This document shows positions 24,194 through 34,128 of a DNA stretch of 64,000 bases, piece by piece. Position 1 is the stretch's first letter, and every line of letters starts with the position of its first letter. The notes beneath the pieces are model-generated. The model did no database searches. It was given only the letters and a program-made list of their open reading frames with translations, and was not told the origin of the DNA. Location: assembly GCA_026120185.1 (NCBI GenBank), contig JANUWF010003367.1:4379228-4443227 (forward strand), written 5' to 3'. Both the position numbers and the translations under genes were made by a program. The DNA is from Voacanga thouarsii. Lineage: Eukaryota > Streptophyta > Magnoliopsida > Gentianales > Apocynaceae.

Positions 24194-25912
24194 TCATGTA
24201 ACTAAAGGATTTGGAGCACTAGCTGAAGGAGGAGCGGGAGGACCATCAAACCCAGTACTAGGACCGGGGTGATGTTCAGGTGGGGAAACAAATAAATCAT
24301 CGTCCTCGTCCTCATCCTCATCCATGTCCTCATCCTCAAATACCGAAGACAGCTGTGGCATAACAACCCCCATCTTCTCGGACATAACTACCATCCAAGA
24401 AGTGATTCCCGCAACTTTATGTTCAAAATTCTTCTTAATCCTATTCTCACGGCGCTTGTACTTGTCCTCGCGACTCCTCTCTTGATGCCTCCATCGATCC
24501 TCAACCTCCTGAATCCTCTGCTGAACCCTAGTCTCAACTATCTGGTCAACTTCAATAGGAGTGGATGAAGATGATCCTAATAAATGAGACGCATGCATCT
24601 GCTCCCTAATCCGAGTAGCCTCTGATCCCAACCCGTAGACACGACCCCTGTTGAATCCGCCAGCTGCCTCCATGATAATGGCCTTGTCATTTGGCATAGC
24701 AACAAAGTCGACGGACCCACTAGACTCTATTTGAGAGTAGCACTCCTTGATGAAATTTGCCGTCTCCTGAAATAACGTGAGTTTATAAAAATTAAAAGAA
24801 GACCTATTACAATAAGTAATGTAAGAATAAATTATTTTTACCAATATCTTCTGCGGACGCTCGCCCACAAACTGACCCTGTCTTTCTCCGTTCTGGAATA
24901 TATGTAGTTTTTTAAACATGTCCAGATAGCTAAATGTGTCCCCTTCACGTATCCTCTGTAGTTTAATTAATAAAAAAGAATATTATTTCCAATGCGAGTG
25001 CATGATTCTGACAATTTTGAAATATGCAAAATTTAATAAAATTGAATTTACCATGCGTTCCTTGTGCTCAATGAAAAAGATGGAACCTCCTATGTGAGTG
25101 ACATCGGTACGAGACCGATTTTGCCTTGTAGACTGCACGATTCGTTGATATTTGGGATCCAACCAATGTTTGTTCATCTCCGACCAATGAGTTGGATCAA
25201 TCCAATTTGAACATGAATTAGCAGGCGTGCTCTTTCGGGTCTTCGACAAAGTATCGGAAAATCTTTTTGCACACTTTCTTTCCCAATTTTTCCATATCTG
25301 GGGACCATGCTCGGGAGCCCAACGAAATAAATTCTGCAAATATAGTAAACCATCGCCGTTAAAGTTTAAATTAACAATTTAAAGTAAATTTGTTTGCAAA
25401 TACAACGAATGACACCTGAGCATATAAGCTTCAATAACATATACATGAGATTAAAATTGTAAGAAAGTAAAAGAAACATACTTCCCACTCCTCGAACCAC
25501 ATGTCCCGAACGTGTATCGGGACATGTGAGTATGTAGCGTACGAACCATTGAATTGTTTCTTGAATATGCCTTGAATCTCTCTCACACATCTATCTGAAC
25601 CAACAAACCTATTTTGTATAACCAGAAAGGAAAGTAATATGATTATTAAATAAGATATGCTGAATTGGAAATCAATCAATAATTATGAATTACACACCCT
25701 TCTCCTCGAGGAATAATCATAGGTCGGCCGTCTGTGCCCTGTGATCCAATATGGTGTGATGCAGAAGTAGCCTGCTGGAAAAGCACCTCTTGATTGTGAA
25801 GGTGAACCAGAAATCGATCGTGGTACGGAGAGGCGCCGTGCGTGTGATGGTGATGTGGTGTCAGGAGGATGGGTATGTTGGTCTGCTCCAGCACCTCCAG
25901 AAGACTGTCCAT
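24194..25912 (-). CDS. Intact Transposase_24 (TNPA-like) gene of CACTA-2, five exons
   Basis: Exons on the minus strand are 25698-25912, 25482-25608, 25052-25333, 24842-24955 and 24194-24766, all with GT/AG borders. Lengths 215, 127, 282, 114 and 573 nt sum to 1311 nt, 436 codons plus stop, with phases agreeing at every junction. Exon 1 fixes the start at 25912 (MDSLLEVLEQ); the ATG at 25922 is in a frame that meets a stop after splicing. Family blocks are HVPIHVRDMWFEEWE, NLFRWAPEHGPQIWKNWERK, THIGGSIFFIEHKERM, DTFSYLDMFKKLHIF and FNRGRVYGLGSEAT. These are followed by a coiled coil (about residues 310-370) and an acidic tail (EDEDMDEDEDEDDD). It belongs to PF03004, the En/Spm accessory protein family that binds subterminal repeats. 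Undamaged, in contrast to the neighbouring TNP2 gene. Confidence 0.88.
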
Positions 25913-26440
25913 CGCCAGACATCCTAATTTTGGAATAAATTTAATTAAATTTCAAACATATTTTGTAATATATATGTAGAACAAGTTATAAACGCAAATT
26001 TATAAAAAAAAATTTGACAGAGTCTCCCCTATAAAATGGTCATTTTCCAGGCATTAATGCCACATTCAAACATATTCCAAGTATCATCAACACATCAAAC
26101 ACACAAAACATTTACAACAAAACCTGTATCCATTGAACACATTCTCCATAACAAAAAAATTAACTGCCAATAGATACTTGGAATATGTAGAAACTTGGCC
26201 ATTTATACAACTTGAGAAAGAAACGATTCGTTATTTTTATTTTCTTTCAAAATGTCTTCATTCTTGCACATAAGTCTGTAACCTTTTCCAAGCATTTTGA
26301 AGGGCGAGTGCATGATTCTTCCTTTGTCAATGGATCAAAGCCATCAGATAACGAAATGTGTGTTCTTTTATACAGGTTTTATATCCCAACAAAGAAGACA
26401 TCTATAATAAAAAGTCAATGTCAACAACAACAATTAACTT

Positions 26441-26542
26441 AAGGGTAATCACCCATTACCCAGGAGGAGTGATCACCCATCACTCACGGGGAGTGATCAC
26501 CCATCACTCACGGAGAATGATCACCCATCATTCACGAGGATC
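26441..26542. repeat. Hairpin array 1 (four palindromic units)
   Basis: Four tandem units of about 26 bp, each stem-CACCC-stem. The stems are GGGTAAT/ATTACCC, GAGTGAT/ATCACTC twice, and GAATGAT/ATCATTC. Both arms change together between units. The array ends in GGATCC. It lies between the TNP2 gene and the Transposase_24 gene, about 0.5 kb upstream of the latter's start. A related array sits upstream of TNP2 at 31231-31308. Confidence 0.9.
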
Positions 26543-26571
26543 CAGTCCATATATGAGACAAAAAAATATAC

Positions 26572-26779
26572 CTTTAAAAAAGCAAAGAACACCTGTTGAG
26601 CTGAAAATAGTTAGCATTGACTCATGCTTAACTGTATTTTTTTTAAAAAAAAAAAAGTATACCTGTGTAAAGGCAAAGAACACCTGTGGAAAAGAAAATA
26701 GTTAGAGTCTCCCCTAACACTTAACTGTATTTTTTTTAAAACAAAAAAGGAAGCATACCTATGGAAATGCAAAGAACAC
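26572..26779 (-). repeat. Three tandem copies of a 21-nt candidate mini-exon with flanking intron
   Basis: Repeat period is 91-96 bp. On the minus strand each unit has a pyrimidine-rich acceptor ending CAG, then exactly 21 nt beginning GTGTTCTTTGC and ending AG, then a GTAT donor. The 21-nt segments are 26759-26779, 26663-26683 and 26572-26592. Downstream of each is a T/A-run and CTTAACTGTATTT. They lie between the TNP2 and Transposase_24 genes, so they could be alternative leader exons of the latter. That use is inferred, not shown. Confidence 0.65.
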
Positions 26780-26982
26780 CTGTGGAAAAGAAAATAATTA
26801 GCATTGACTCATACTTAACTATATTTAAGCTAATAAAAAGGACAAAAAATGGTATAATAATTGATCATCCAATAAATTAGTAAAACTTGAAATTTTAACA
26901 TAAATTGTTGATCAACCATATAAGCAACCATCATGAATTATTTAAACTAAACTTTACATCACAAACGTATTAGAAATGTACT

Positions 26983-29900
26983 TTAATCACTCGAGTCATC
27001 CTCTGATATATATTCTTCTTCTTCCATCTCTGTTGTGCTATCTGTATTCCAGTTACCTTCGTCTTCGTCTTCATCCTCATCTTCGAGTTCATTTGTATCC
27101 CTAAGTAATCCTTCTTCTTGAACATCCAACAAATCACTTGTGCCCGTTTCATGAGCTAAGGGACCAAGATCAACAACTAAGGAAATAGTCATTGCATTGT
27201 GAATATCCACCTCTTCTTGGTAAGTTTTATCAATCACAGGTGCATCAATCACATATCGAGCTTTTACTTTACACACGACTAACCGATCGGATCTTGGTCT
27301 TTTGCATCCTGGATATGAGGCATAGTACACATGAGATGCCTGTTGAGCTAATACAAACGGATCATATTTTGGGTAGCTCCTCTTGCAATTAATATCAACA
27401 ATCTTATACTCCTTATGTATTCTAACGCCGCGATTTGCTTGTTTGATCAAACCAATCACATTTAAAAAGGACAACTTTTTGTGATGGATTACCAGGAAAC
27501 TCTACTTCAACAATCTCTTTAAGAACCCCATAATAATCACTCACTACTGAGTCCTTTTCACCCCCCTTAACACAAACTCCAGAATTCACTGTTTTCTTTC
27601 CTTCGGCGTGTTCGTGGGTGTGAAATATGTAGCCATTAATAATGTACCCAGTATATGTTTTTACTTTTCTCGAAGGTCCCCAAGCAAGATTCTTCAAACA
27701 TATATTTGACACATGGTTTTGTGGATCGTTCACCTATAAAGCATATGAAATGTTCAGGTGGGCATACATTAACTAACAGCATATGTTCACGTGTAAAGAA
27801 ATTTAACTGATTAAAGAAGATCATACATAATCTGTAAACCATCCTGCGAACTCATTCTCTATCCTTCTTTCTACATCCAATTCCGAAATGTTTGGGATTG
27901 AAGATTGTAAACGAGATGTGAACTCACTTGTAGAGAAGAAAATGTCACAATTAGCAATGGATCTTATTTCTAATATCAACCAGAGGGGCAAGCATCTCAC
28001 CTAATATATGGTTGGACCTCTTCACAGTTAAGAAATATATAATTTCTTGCCACTTTGTATTCTTCATGAGAGAGGAATCGAGTTTGAATCTTTCCTAAGA
28101 TCTTCCCATAAATATTGCATATTGACAACGAAGCTTCATCTACTTCACGCCCGACCACACCTTCATCGTTGCGAGCCATGGATACATGTTTTGTCCGCAC
28201 ATGTGCCTCAAAATAATAGGAGAAGAATGTAGATGTTTCCTCAACAAGATAGGCATTGCAAATTGACCCTTCTACTCGTGCCTTGTTTTTTACCTTTAAC
28301 TTTAAACGAAACAAGAACCTGGCATAATTCAAAGTATGATAATAAGTATTATGCAATGACTATAGCTAGCTGTAGCAAAATTTTGATAATGACAACTACC
28401 TCTCAAAAGGATACATCCATCTATATTGTACAGGACCACAAACCCTTGCTTCGTAAGGCAAATGAACCAAGAGATGTTCCATAACATCGAAAAAACCTGG
28501 AGGAAAAATCTTCTCTAACTTACATAGAAGAACCGGTATCTCTTGCTCCAACTTCATCATATGAGATACAGACAATTTAGGAGCACAAATGTCTCGAAAA
28601 AACAGACTTAATTCTGTCAAAGTTCCCCAAACATTAAGCTGGAAGGAATTCTCTAAGGGCAATCGGAAGTAATCTTTCCATGAAGATATGACAATCATGG
28701 CTTTTCATGCCGGACAGCTTCGATTCATTAAAATCAACACATCTACAAAGATTCGATGCGTATCCATCTGGAAGAGTTAATCATTTCATCCACTCAAGCA
28801 ACATTTTCTTTTGTTCTACCGTCAACGTGTAACATGCCTTAGGTATTGCTATCCTCCCTTCTCCGACGTTACACACATGTAGTTCTGGCCTATTGCAATA
28901 TACTTCAACGTCACGACGGGCCTTCAGATTGTCTTTAGTCTTGCCCTTCACATCCATAACTGTATTGAAGACATTATCGAATACATTCTTTTCATTATGC
29001 ATTACGTCAACATTATGACGAACCAAATGCGTTCGCCAATAGGACAAATCCCAAAAAATACTCCGTTTAGCCCAATTATGACTCACATATCTACCTTCCG
29101 ATCTCCCAAGTTCTCTTCCCGACTCTATTATTTTCGAATACTGACAAACACTGCTCCACAAGTCATCCCCAGTGGGACGTAGAATAGGTTGGAACATATC
29201 AGAGCCCTTATCTCTCTTAAATGATGTTGTATCCCGTCGAAATGGGTGATCCATGGGTAAGAAGCGACGGTGACAGTCAAACCATGAGTATTTACCACCA
29301 TGTTGTAGATAAAAAGACTTTGACCTCTTCATACAATATGGACATGCTAATCTTCTAGCTGTGCTCCATCCACTCATCATTCCATAGGTAGGAAAGTCGT
29401 TAATAGTCCACATTAGTGCAGCACGCATCTGGAAGTTTTGTTTCTTTGCTATGTCATATGTAGCAACACCTTCAGTCCACAAATGATTCAATTCTTCTAT
29501 TAATGGTTGAAGATAAACATCAATTTTATGTTTCGGATTCTTTGGTCCCGGTACAATGATTGTTAAAAACATCACAGGATCTTTCATGCATAACCATGGT
29601 GGAAGGTTATAAGGAGTGACAATAACTGGCCAACATGAATACTGCTTTCCTAACATGCCAAACGGTGAGAAACCATCAGTACAAAGTCCTAATCTTACAT
29701 TCCGAACTTCCTTTGCAAAATCTGGATGAATCCGGTCAAAGTGCTGCCAAGCCTCACCATCTCTCGGATGGCTCATGTTTCCATCTTCGACCTTAGCCTT
29801 TGCATGCCAACTCATGTGTTCAGCTGTAGTTTTAGATGTATACAACCTCTGCAGCCTTGGTGTAATCGGAAAGTAGTTCATTTTTTTCATAGGGATCTCG

Positions 29901-30676
29901 AGTCTAACCCTTCTTTTTTTCCAGCATTTTCTAGGCACGTACCGAGCATGTCTGCAAAATTTGCATTCTTTCAAATTGATATCATCCTTCCAATAAAGCA
30001 TGCATCCATTACTGCATACATCTATCTTTTGAACAGGCAACCCCAACCCAGATACTAACTTCTTCATTTGATAAAAGTCATCAGGTATCTTGTTGCTACT
30101 TGGGACCACCTCTTTCATAAGTTGCACAACTTGGTTAAAAGCTTTATCAGATACGTTATTTTCAGACTTAACATTTAATAGCCTTGAAACTAATGAAAGC
30201 ACCGAGTGGTTCATACACCCTTCCCATATGGGAGTGTCTACTGCCCCCAGCATATCATAAAGCTTCTGCGCTTCCGCGTTAGAAGGTTCTTCAACTTGCT
30301 CATCCGACGGTCTTTCCAAATTAAAATTAGGGCCCACCGCATCAATGATCATTTCCAAATACATATTTCTAGAACTTAAATCAGCTTGAGCTGTACTAGA
30401 TGTTGAGGTAGACATACTTTGATTTACATAATAAGGTTCACCATGACAAATCCACCAATGGTAATTGCTAACAAACCCATATCTATACAAATGGATCTCA
30501 ACTTGGTCTGGAGAGTCAAATTTCATGTTCTTGCATTTTGTGCAAGGACATCTGATTTCACCAGACGGAGAATTCGATAAAGCGAACGCAATAAATCCCT
30601 GCACCCCCTGCTCAAATTCAATAGTAAACCCTTTACCGGGCAACCGCCTTCTATACATCCAACCGCGATCTTCCAT
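26983..30676 (-). pseudogene. TNP2-type CACTA transposase of CACTA-2 (nearly intact, broken)
   Basis: An ATG at 30676 (MEDRGWMYRRRLPGKGF) opens a 631-codon ORF. It holds the transposase-associated zinc-binding domain (residues 1-75, with CPCTKCKN), then the TNP2 / Transposase_21 core (about 260-590: NVRLGLCTDGFSPFGMLG, SCWPVIVTPYNLPPWLCM, WTINDFPTYGMMSGWSTA). It halts at a TGA (28781-28783) inside the usual LLEWMK...LPDGYASNL block, and the same frame continues beyond it. DUF4218 follows (28396-28698, FPPGFFDVMEHLLVHL) after a frameshift near 28640. The DUF4216 region (26983-27733) has another shift near 27440 and ends in an acidic tail. This enzyme cuts CACTA termini. One stop and at least two frameshifts predict that it is inactive. 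Confidence 0.9.
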
Positions 30677-31230
30677 CTATATATTCAACATATATTATAC
30701 GACAAAGAGGTTTAACTGTGAGTTTATGCATGTACGCAATAAAAGGTTTAGGAAAGCTTAAGGGTAATCATCTTCATGTTACTATAAACAACAATTATAA
30801 ATACATGAATAGCCAACTACATGTTTCATGAAATACTTTTTTAGTAATTTATATATACTTCTTTATCGTGCATCATACGTGGGCTTGTGATGATGAACCA
30901 TCGTCACAAAACACTAATCGGTTTCCCAATCATGTTTATATAGACACCCAATATACTTAGCACAGAATTAAAATTATTAACTTCTCTTACAATACCTCAA
31001 TAAGCAACTAGATTTAAACCATGAAGCATCAACCAACTCAGCCACCAACTAACAATCAAAATTAATGTTAAACCAACAACCATAAACACAACCACCAGTG
31101 CAAAATTCATTAGGAATTTCGGCAGAGTTTCCCCTATATACTGGACGTTTCTAGGCACCAAGCCACCACAAAATCAACATTGAAAAAAAAATATTAACGG
31201 TCATAACAATTATTCAATATGACTAATGTA
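30677..31230 (-). other. Leader/intron region upstream of TNP2 in CACTA-2
   Basis: AT-rich. It contains AGTTTCCCCT at 31126-31135, within a segment similar to 26015-26065 (GGCAGAGTTTCCCCTATATA against GACAGAGTCTCCCCTATAAA). No ORF is supported. It is probably transcribed leader or intron between the GC-rich island and the TNP2 start codon. Confidence 0.45.
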
Positions 31231-31308
31231 AGGGTAATCACCCATTACCCATGGGGAATGATCACTCATCACTCAAGAGGAATGATAACCCATCACTCAT
31301 GGGGATCC
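31231..31308. repeat. Hairpin array 2 (three palindromic units)
   Basis: Unit 1 is identical to unit 1 of array 1 (GGGTAAT-CACCC-ATTACCC). Units 2 and 3 have stems GAATGAT/ATCACTC, with one mismatch that becomes a G-U wobble when read as minus-strand RNA. The array ends in GGGGATCC, like array 1. It lies 0.55 kb upstream of the TNP2 start. Confidence 0.88.
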
Positions 31309-31589
31309 ATTCATATAAGGTAAAAAAAAAGATGCAATTGGTATTTACCGTTCTCAAAAGAAAAAATGATGTAAGAGTTTAAAAAAAGAATAATATTTAC
31401 TTATTTTGGAGACTGATGTTGAGTGATGACTAAGGCCTCTGATATGTTTTGATGATTCAACCTTAGTCTCCCCTGGTTGAATTTCTTGAATTCTGCAATT
31501 CGTGGAGAATGCTCCGAATTTGAAGTGTGAAGAAGCAGGTTTTAAGTGTTTTGGGCAGAAATTGAATAATAATATAGGAGAAGGGGGAT

Positions 31590-31970
31590 TGTCTGCAGAG
31601 ATGGGAGGGGGGGAGAAGGGGGCCGAGGGTGGAGGGGGGAGCCGCGGGGGGCCGAGGGGGAGGGTGGAGCCGCGGGGGCGGAGGGGGAGAGCCCCTGCGG
31701 AGGGAGGGCGGGGGGGAGGGGGAGAGAAACGGGGGGAGGGGACGGCGGCGGGGGGGGGGGAGAGTCGAGGGGAGGGGGACTGCGCCGCGCGTAGCGGGGG
31801 GGGGGGAGGGGGAGAAAGACGGGGGGGGAGAGAGTCGGGGGAGCTAGGGGGAGAGCCGGCGCGGCAAGGGGGATTCGGGGGTAGGGCTGGCGAGGTGGCG
31901 GTAGGAAGAGAAATTGCAGATCTGGTAGCACGGGAGGCGGGCGGGGGGGGGGGGGGGGAAAGTGGGTGTC
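31590..31970 (-). promoter_or_regulatory. GC-rich, G-run island in the 5' region of CACTA-2
   Basis: About 380 bp made almost wholly of G and C on a very AT-rich background. The + strand carries dense G-runs of 4-14 and the minus (transcribed) strand is C-rich, with many CpG sites. It lies between the right subterminal array and the TNP2 gene. Maize Spm has a GC-rich first exon (downstream control region) in the same relative position, a target of regulatory methylation. The equivalence is inferred from position and composition. Confidence 0.7.
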
Positions 31971-32039
31971 CAAAATTTTTTTTATTTTTTTTGGGTATAT
32001 TTTAATTAAAAAATTGGAAAAAAATAAAAAAAAAATATC

Positions 32040-32276
32040 ACGAATTTATCAGAAATAAATTGTAATTTTGTGATTTCGTGACAAATAATCATAGATTAAC
32101 CACAGAATACACAACAAAAATTTGTATATTTATATTCAATATAAAAATATATTATTCAAAAATAAAAAAAAATATTTTTATATTTTTTTTATACTATCTT
32201 TTTTATTAAATTATTTTTACATATATATGTATATAAATATATGCATAAATTCATATATAATATAACCCAAATATAT

Positions 32277-32341
<65 letters not shown>

Positions 32342-32390
32342 CATACATATTTTATACATAGACACACACACACACCATATATTTTAAAGT

Positions 32391-32458
<68 letters not shown>

Positions 32459-32617
32459 TCATATTATATATTTATATATACACACACAAGTATTTATTTA
32501 TATGTATAGATACACACACATATCATATACATATGTAAATACGTACACATATACAAACATAATCACAAATATATATATACATATATACATAGACATATTC
32601 ATATACATACATATATA

Positions 32618-32652
<35 letters not shown>
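32040..32652. repeat. Microsatellite block (TA, CA, TACA)
   Basis: AT-rich DNA leading into (CATA)n at 32279-32301, (TA)n at 32301-32336, (CA)n at 32394-32434, (TA)n at 32434-32458, a second mixed stretch, and (TA)n at 32621-32651. It separates the GC-rich island from the right subterminal array. Short open frames here are repeat artefacts. Confidence 0.9.
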
Positions 32653-32656
<4 letters not shown>

Positions 32657-32916
32657 GAAGTTTTCTTAATAATTAATGAAACTCCTTATTACTCAATTTA
32701 TAAAATTATCTATAAAGAACATGTAAGAATATTTTATACAATAAACAATATTAGTACGAAAATCATGGACATATTCTATGATAATAACACTCATGTGTAT
32801 ATAGTATACAAAATTATACAAAAAAAGCCTTAATAAATAACTTTAAATAATTTAGATTTAAATTATTTACAACGATAATTTTTTTTTAAACTTCATTCTA
32901 TAGAAAACATTAATCC

Positions 32917-33498
32917 GTCGTAACTTTAAAGAAAACACCAATCCGCCGCAACTTCAAAGAAAGCACCAATCCGTCGCAAATCCGTAGCAATTTTGTGACG
33001 GATTTCGAAAAATAAAAAATAAATTAATTTTCTTAAAATTAAAAAAAAATCCGTCGCAAATCCGTTGCAAAATTGCTACGGATTTGCGACGGAATAAATC
33101 CGTAGCAAATTTTGCTACGGATTTGCGATGGATTTCTAAAAATAAAAAATAAATTAATTTTCTTAAAATAAAAAAAAAATCCGTCACAAATCCGTTGCAA
33201 AATTTCTACGGATTTGCTACGAAATAAGTCCGTCGCAAATTTTGCTACGGATTTGCGACGGATTTTTAAAAATAAAAAATAAATTAATTTTCTTAAAATT
33301 CAAAAAAAAAAAGCCGTCGCAAATCCGTTGCAATTTTGCTACGGATTTGAGACGGAATAAATCCGTCGCAAGTTTTTGCTACAGATTTGCGATGGATTTC
33401 TAAAAATAAAAAATAAATTAATTTTCTTAAAATTCAAAAAAAAAAAGCCGTCGCAAATCCGTCGCAATTTTACTACGGATTTGAGACGGAATAAATCC
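32917..33498. repeat. Right subterminal palindromic array of CACTA-2
   Basis: About five units containing CCGTCGCAAATCCGTTGCAA facing its complement (GCTACGGATTTGCGACGG), separated by linkers of the type AAAATAAAAAATAAATTAAT. The motif matches the outer part of the left array (GCGACGG/CCGTCGC) in inverted orientation. It stops at 33498 without reaching a CACTA terminus. Confidence 0.88.
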
Positions 33499-34087
33499 AG
33501 AAGACAGGTACGCATTTATTGATCTCGCTAAATTCGAATTTGTAACCCTTGATATTTCTGAAAAAAAATTTATATGTCATACAGAAATGCATCTAAATGC
33601 TAAAAAAAAAGGAGATCCATATGTCGTGTGGATAAAAAGAAATATTTGACCACCTGAAGATAGTCGTACTACCCACTGCACGGTATGAATAGTTACACCT
33701 GAAGTTGCAAGATTGTAAAACTGTGAACTCCATGATGTATAAAACTACATCTTAGTTAAAAATTTTACGGAGAAAAAGTTACTGATGAAGTTATATTGGA
33801 GAAGATATTCTCCACTTTTCATGTCCTACAGTAACAATATCGAGAAAAATGGTATCCAAAATTGACAACTTTAACATGAGTTATTATTGAGAAATCATGA
33901 AGCCAGATGAACTGGCTCAACAGCACTCCCAGAAGTGAATGTTGTTGGCTCCAGCAGAAGCCATTGTTATAGTCGTAGTTGTGGTAATGACCGTGGTTAT
34001 GGTCATGGACACACTTGATATTTCCCTTATCACAGAGAAATACTGGCCACCTGAAGTGGAACAGAAAAAATAATAAGAGAAAAAGAT
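33499..34087 (+). pseudogene. Copia C leader and gag remnant
   Basis: Matches the copia A gag in order: AKFEFVALDIS-like start near 33530 (here in shifted frames), a region with CCACCTGAAGATAGTCGTAC at about 33647-33666, the LCGEK / LEKTF-like segment, and the RG-rich or degenerate repeat near 33960-34010. About 250 bp of the gag core is missing and no frame stays open. The zinc knuckle is lost; the sequence switches to captured DNA near 34087, just before it. Confidence 0.8.
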
Positions 34088-34128
34088 ATTTCCATTAATA
34101 ATAAGCATCACATCTTTTATTCATATCA

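Larger units (their letters stand above)
22883..33498 (-). mobile_element. CACTA-2: nested En/Spm element, right terminus missing
   Basis: The left terminus CACTACAAAAAAAAACAC begins at 22883. Subterminal palindromic arrays lie at both ends (22900-23975 and 32917-33498). Between them, all on the minus strand, are a GC-rich island, a TNP2-type transposase gene and a Transposase_24 gene, which is the En/Spm plan. At 33498/33499 the right array changes abruptly to copia C leader sequence. The right TIR and its TSD are therefore absent, probably through a deletion that also removed the 5' LTR of copia C. A 3-bp TSD cannot be checked. Confidence 0.85.

Noticed and set aside
25683..25922. Start codon at 25922 for the CACTA-2 Transposase_24 gene
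   Set aside because: That frame gives a stop right after the first intron is removed, while the frame from 25912 is consistent through all five exons.
31502..32005. Long open frames on both strands (Gly/Arg-rich on +, Pro-rich on -) across the GC-rich island
   Set aside because: Composition-driven: runs of G give Gly/Arg/Glu and runs of C give Pro. No domain, no start context, and the block is better read as an untranslated GC-rich first-exon or control region.
32189..32436. Small Tyr/Ile/Val/Cys-repeat ORFs
   Set aside because: Translations of TA, CA and TACA microsatellites.
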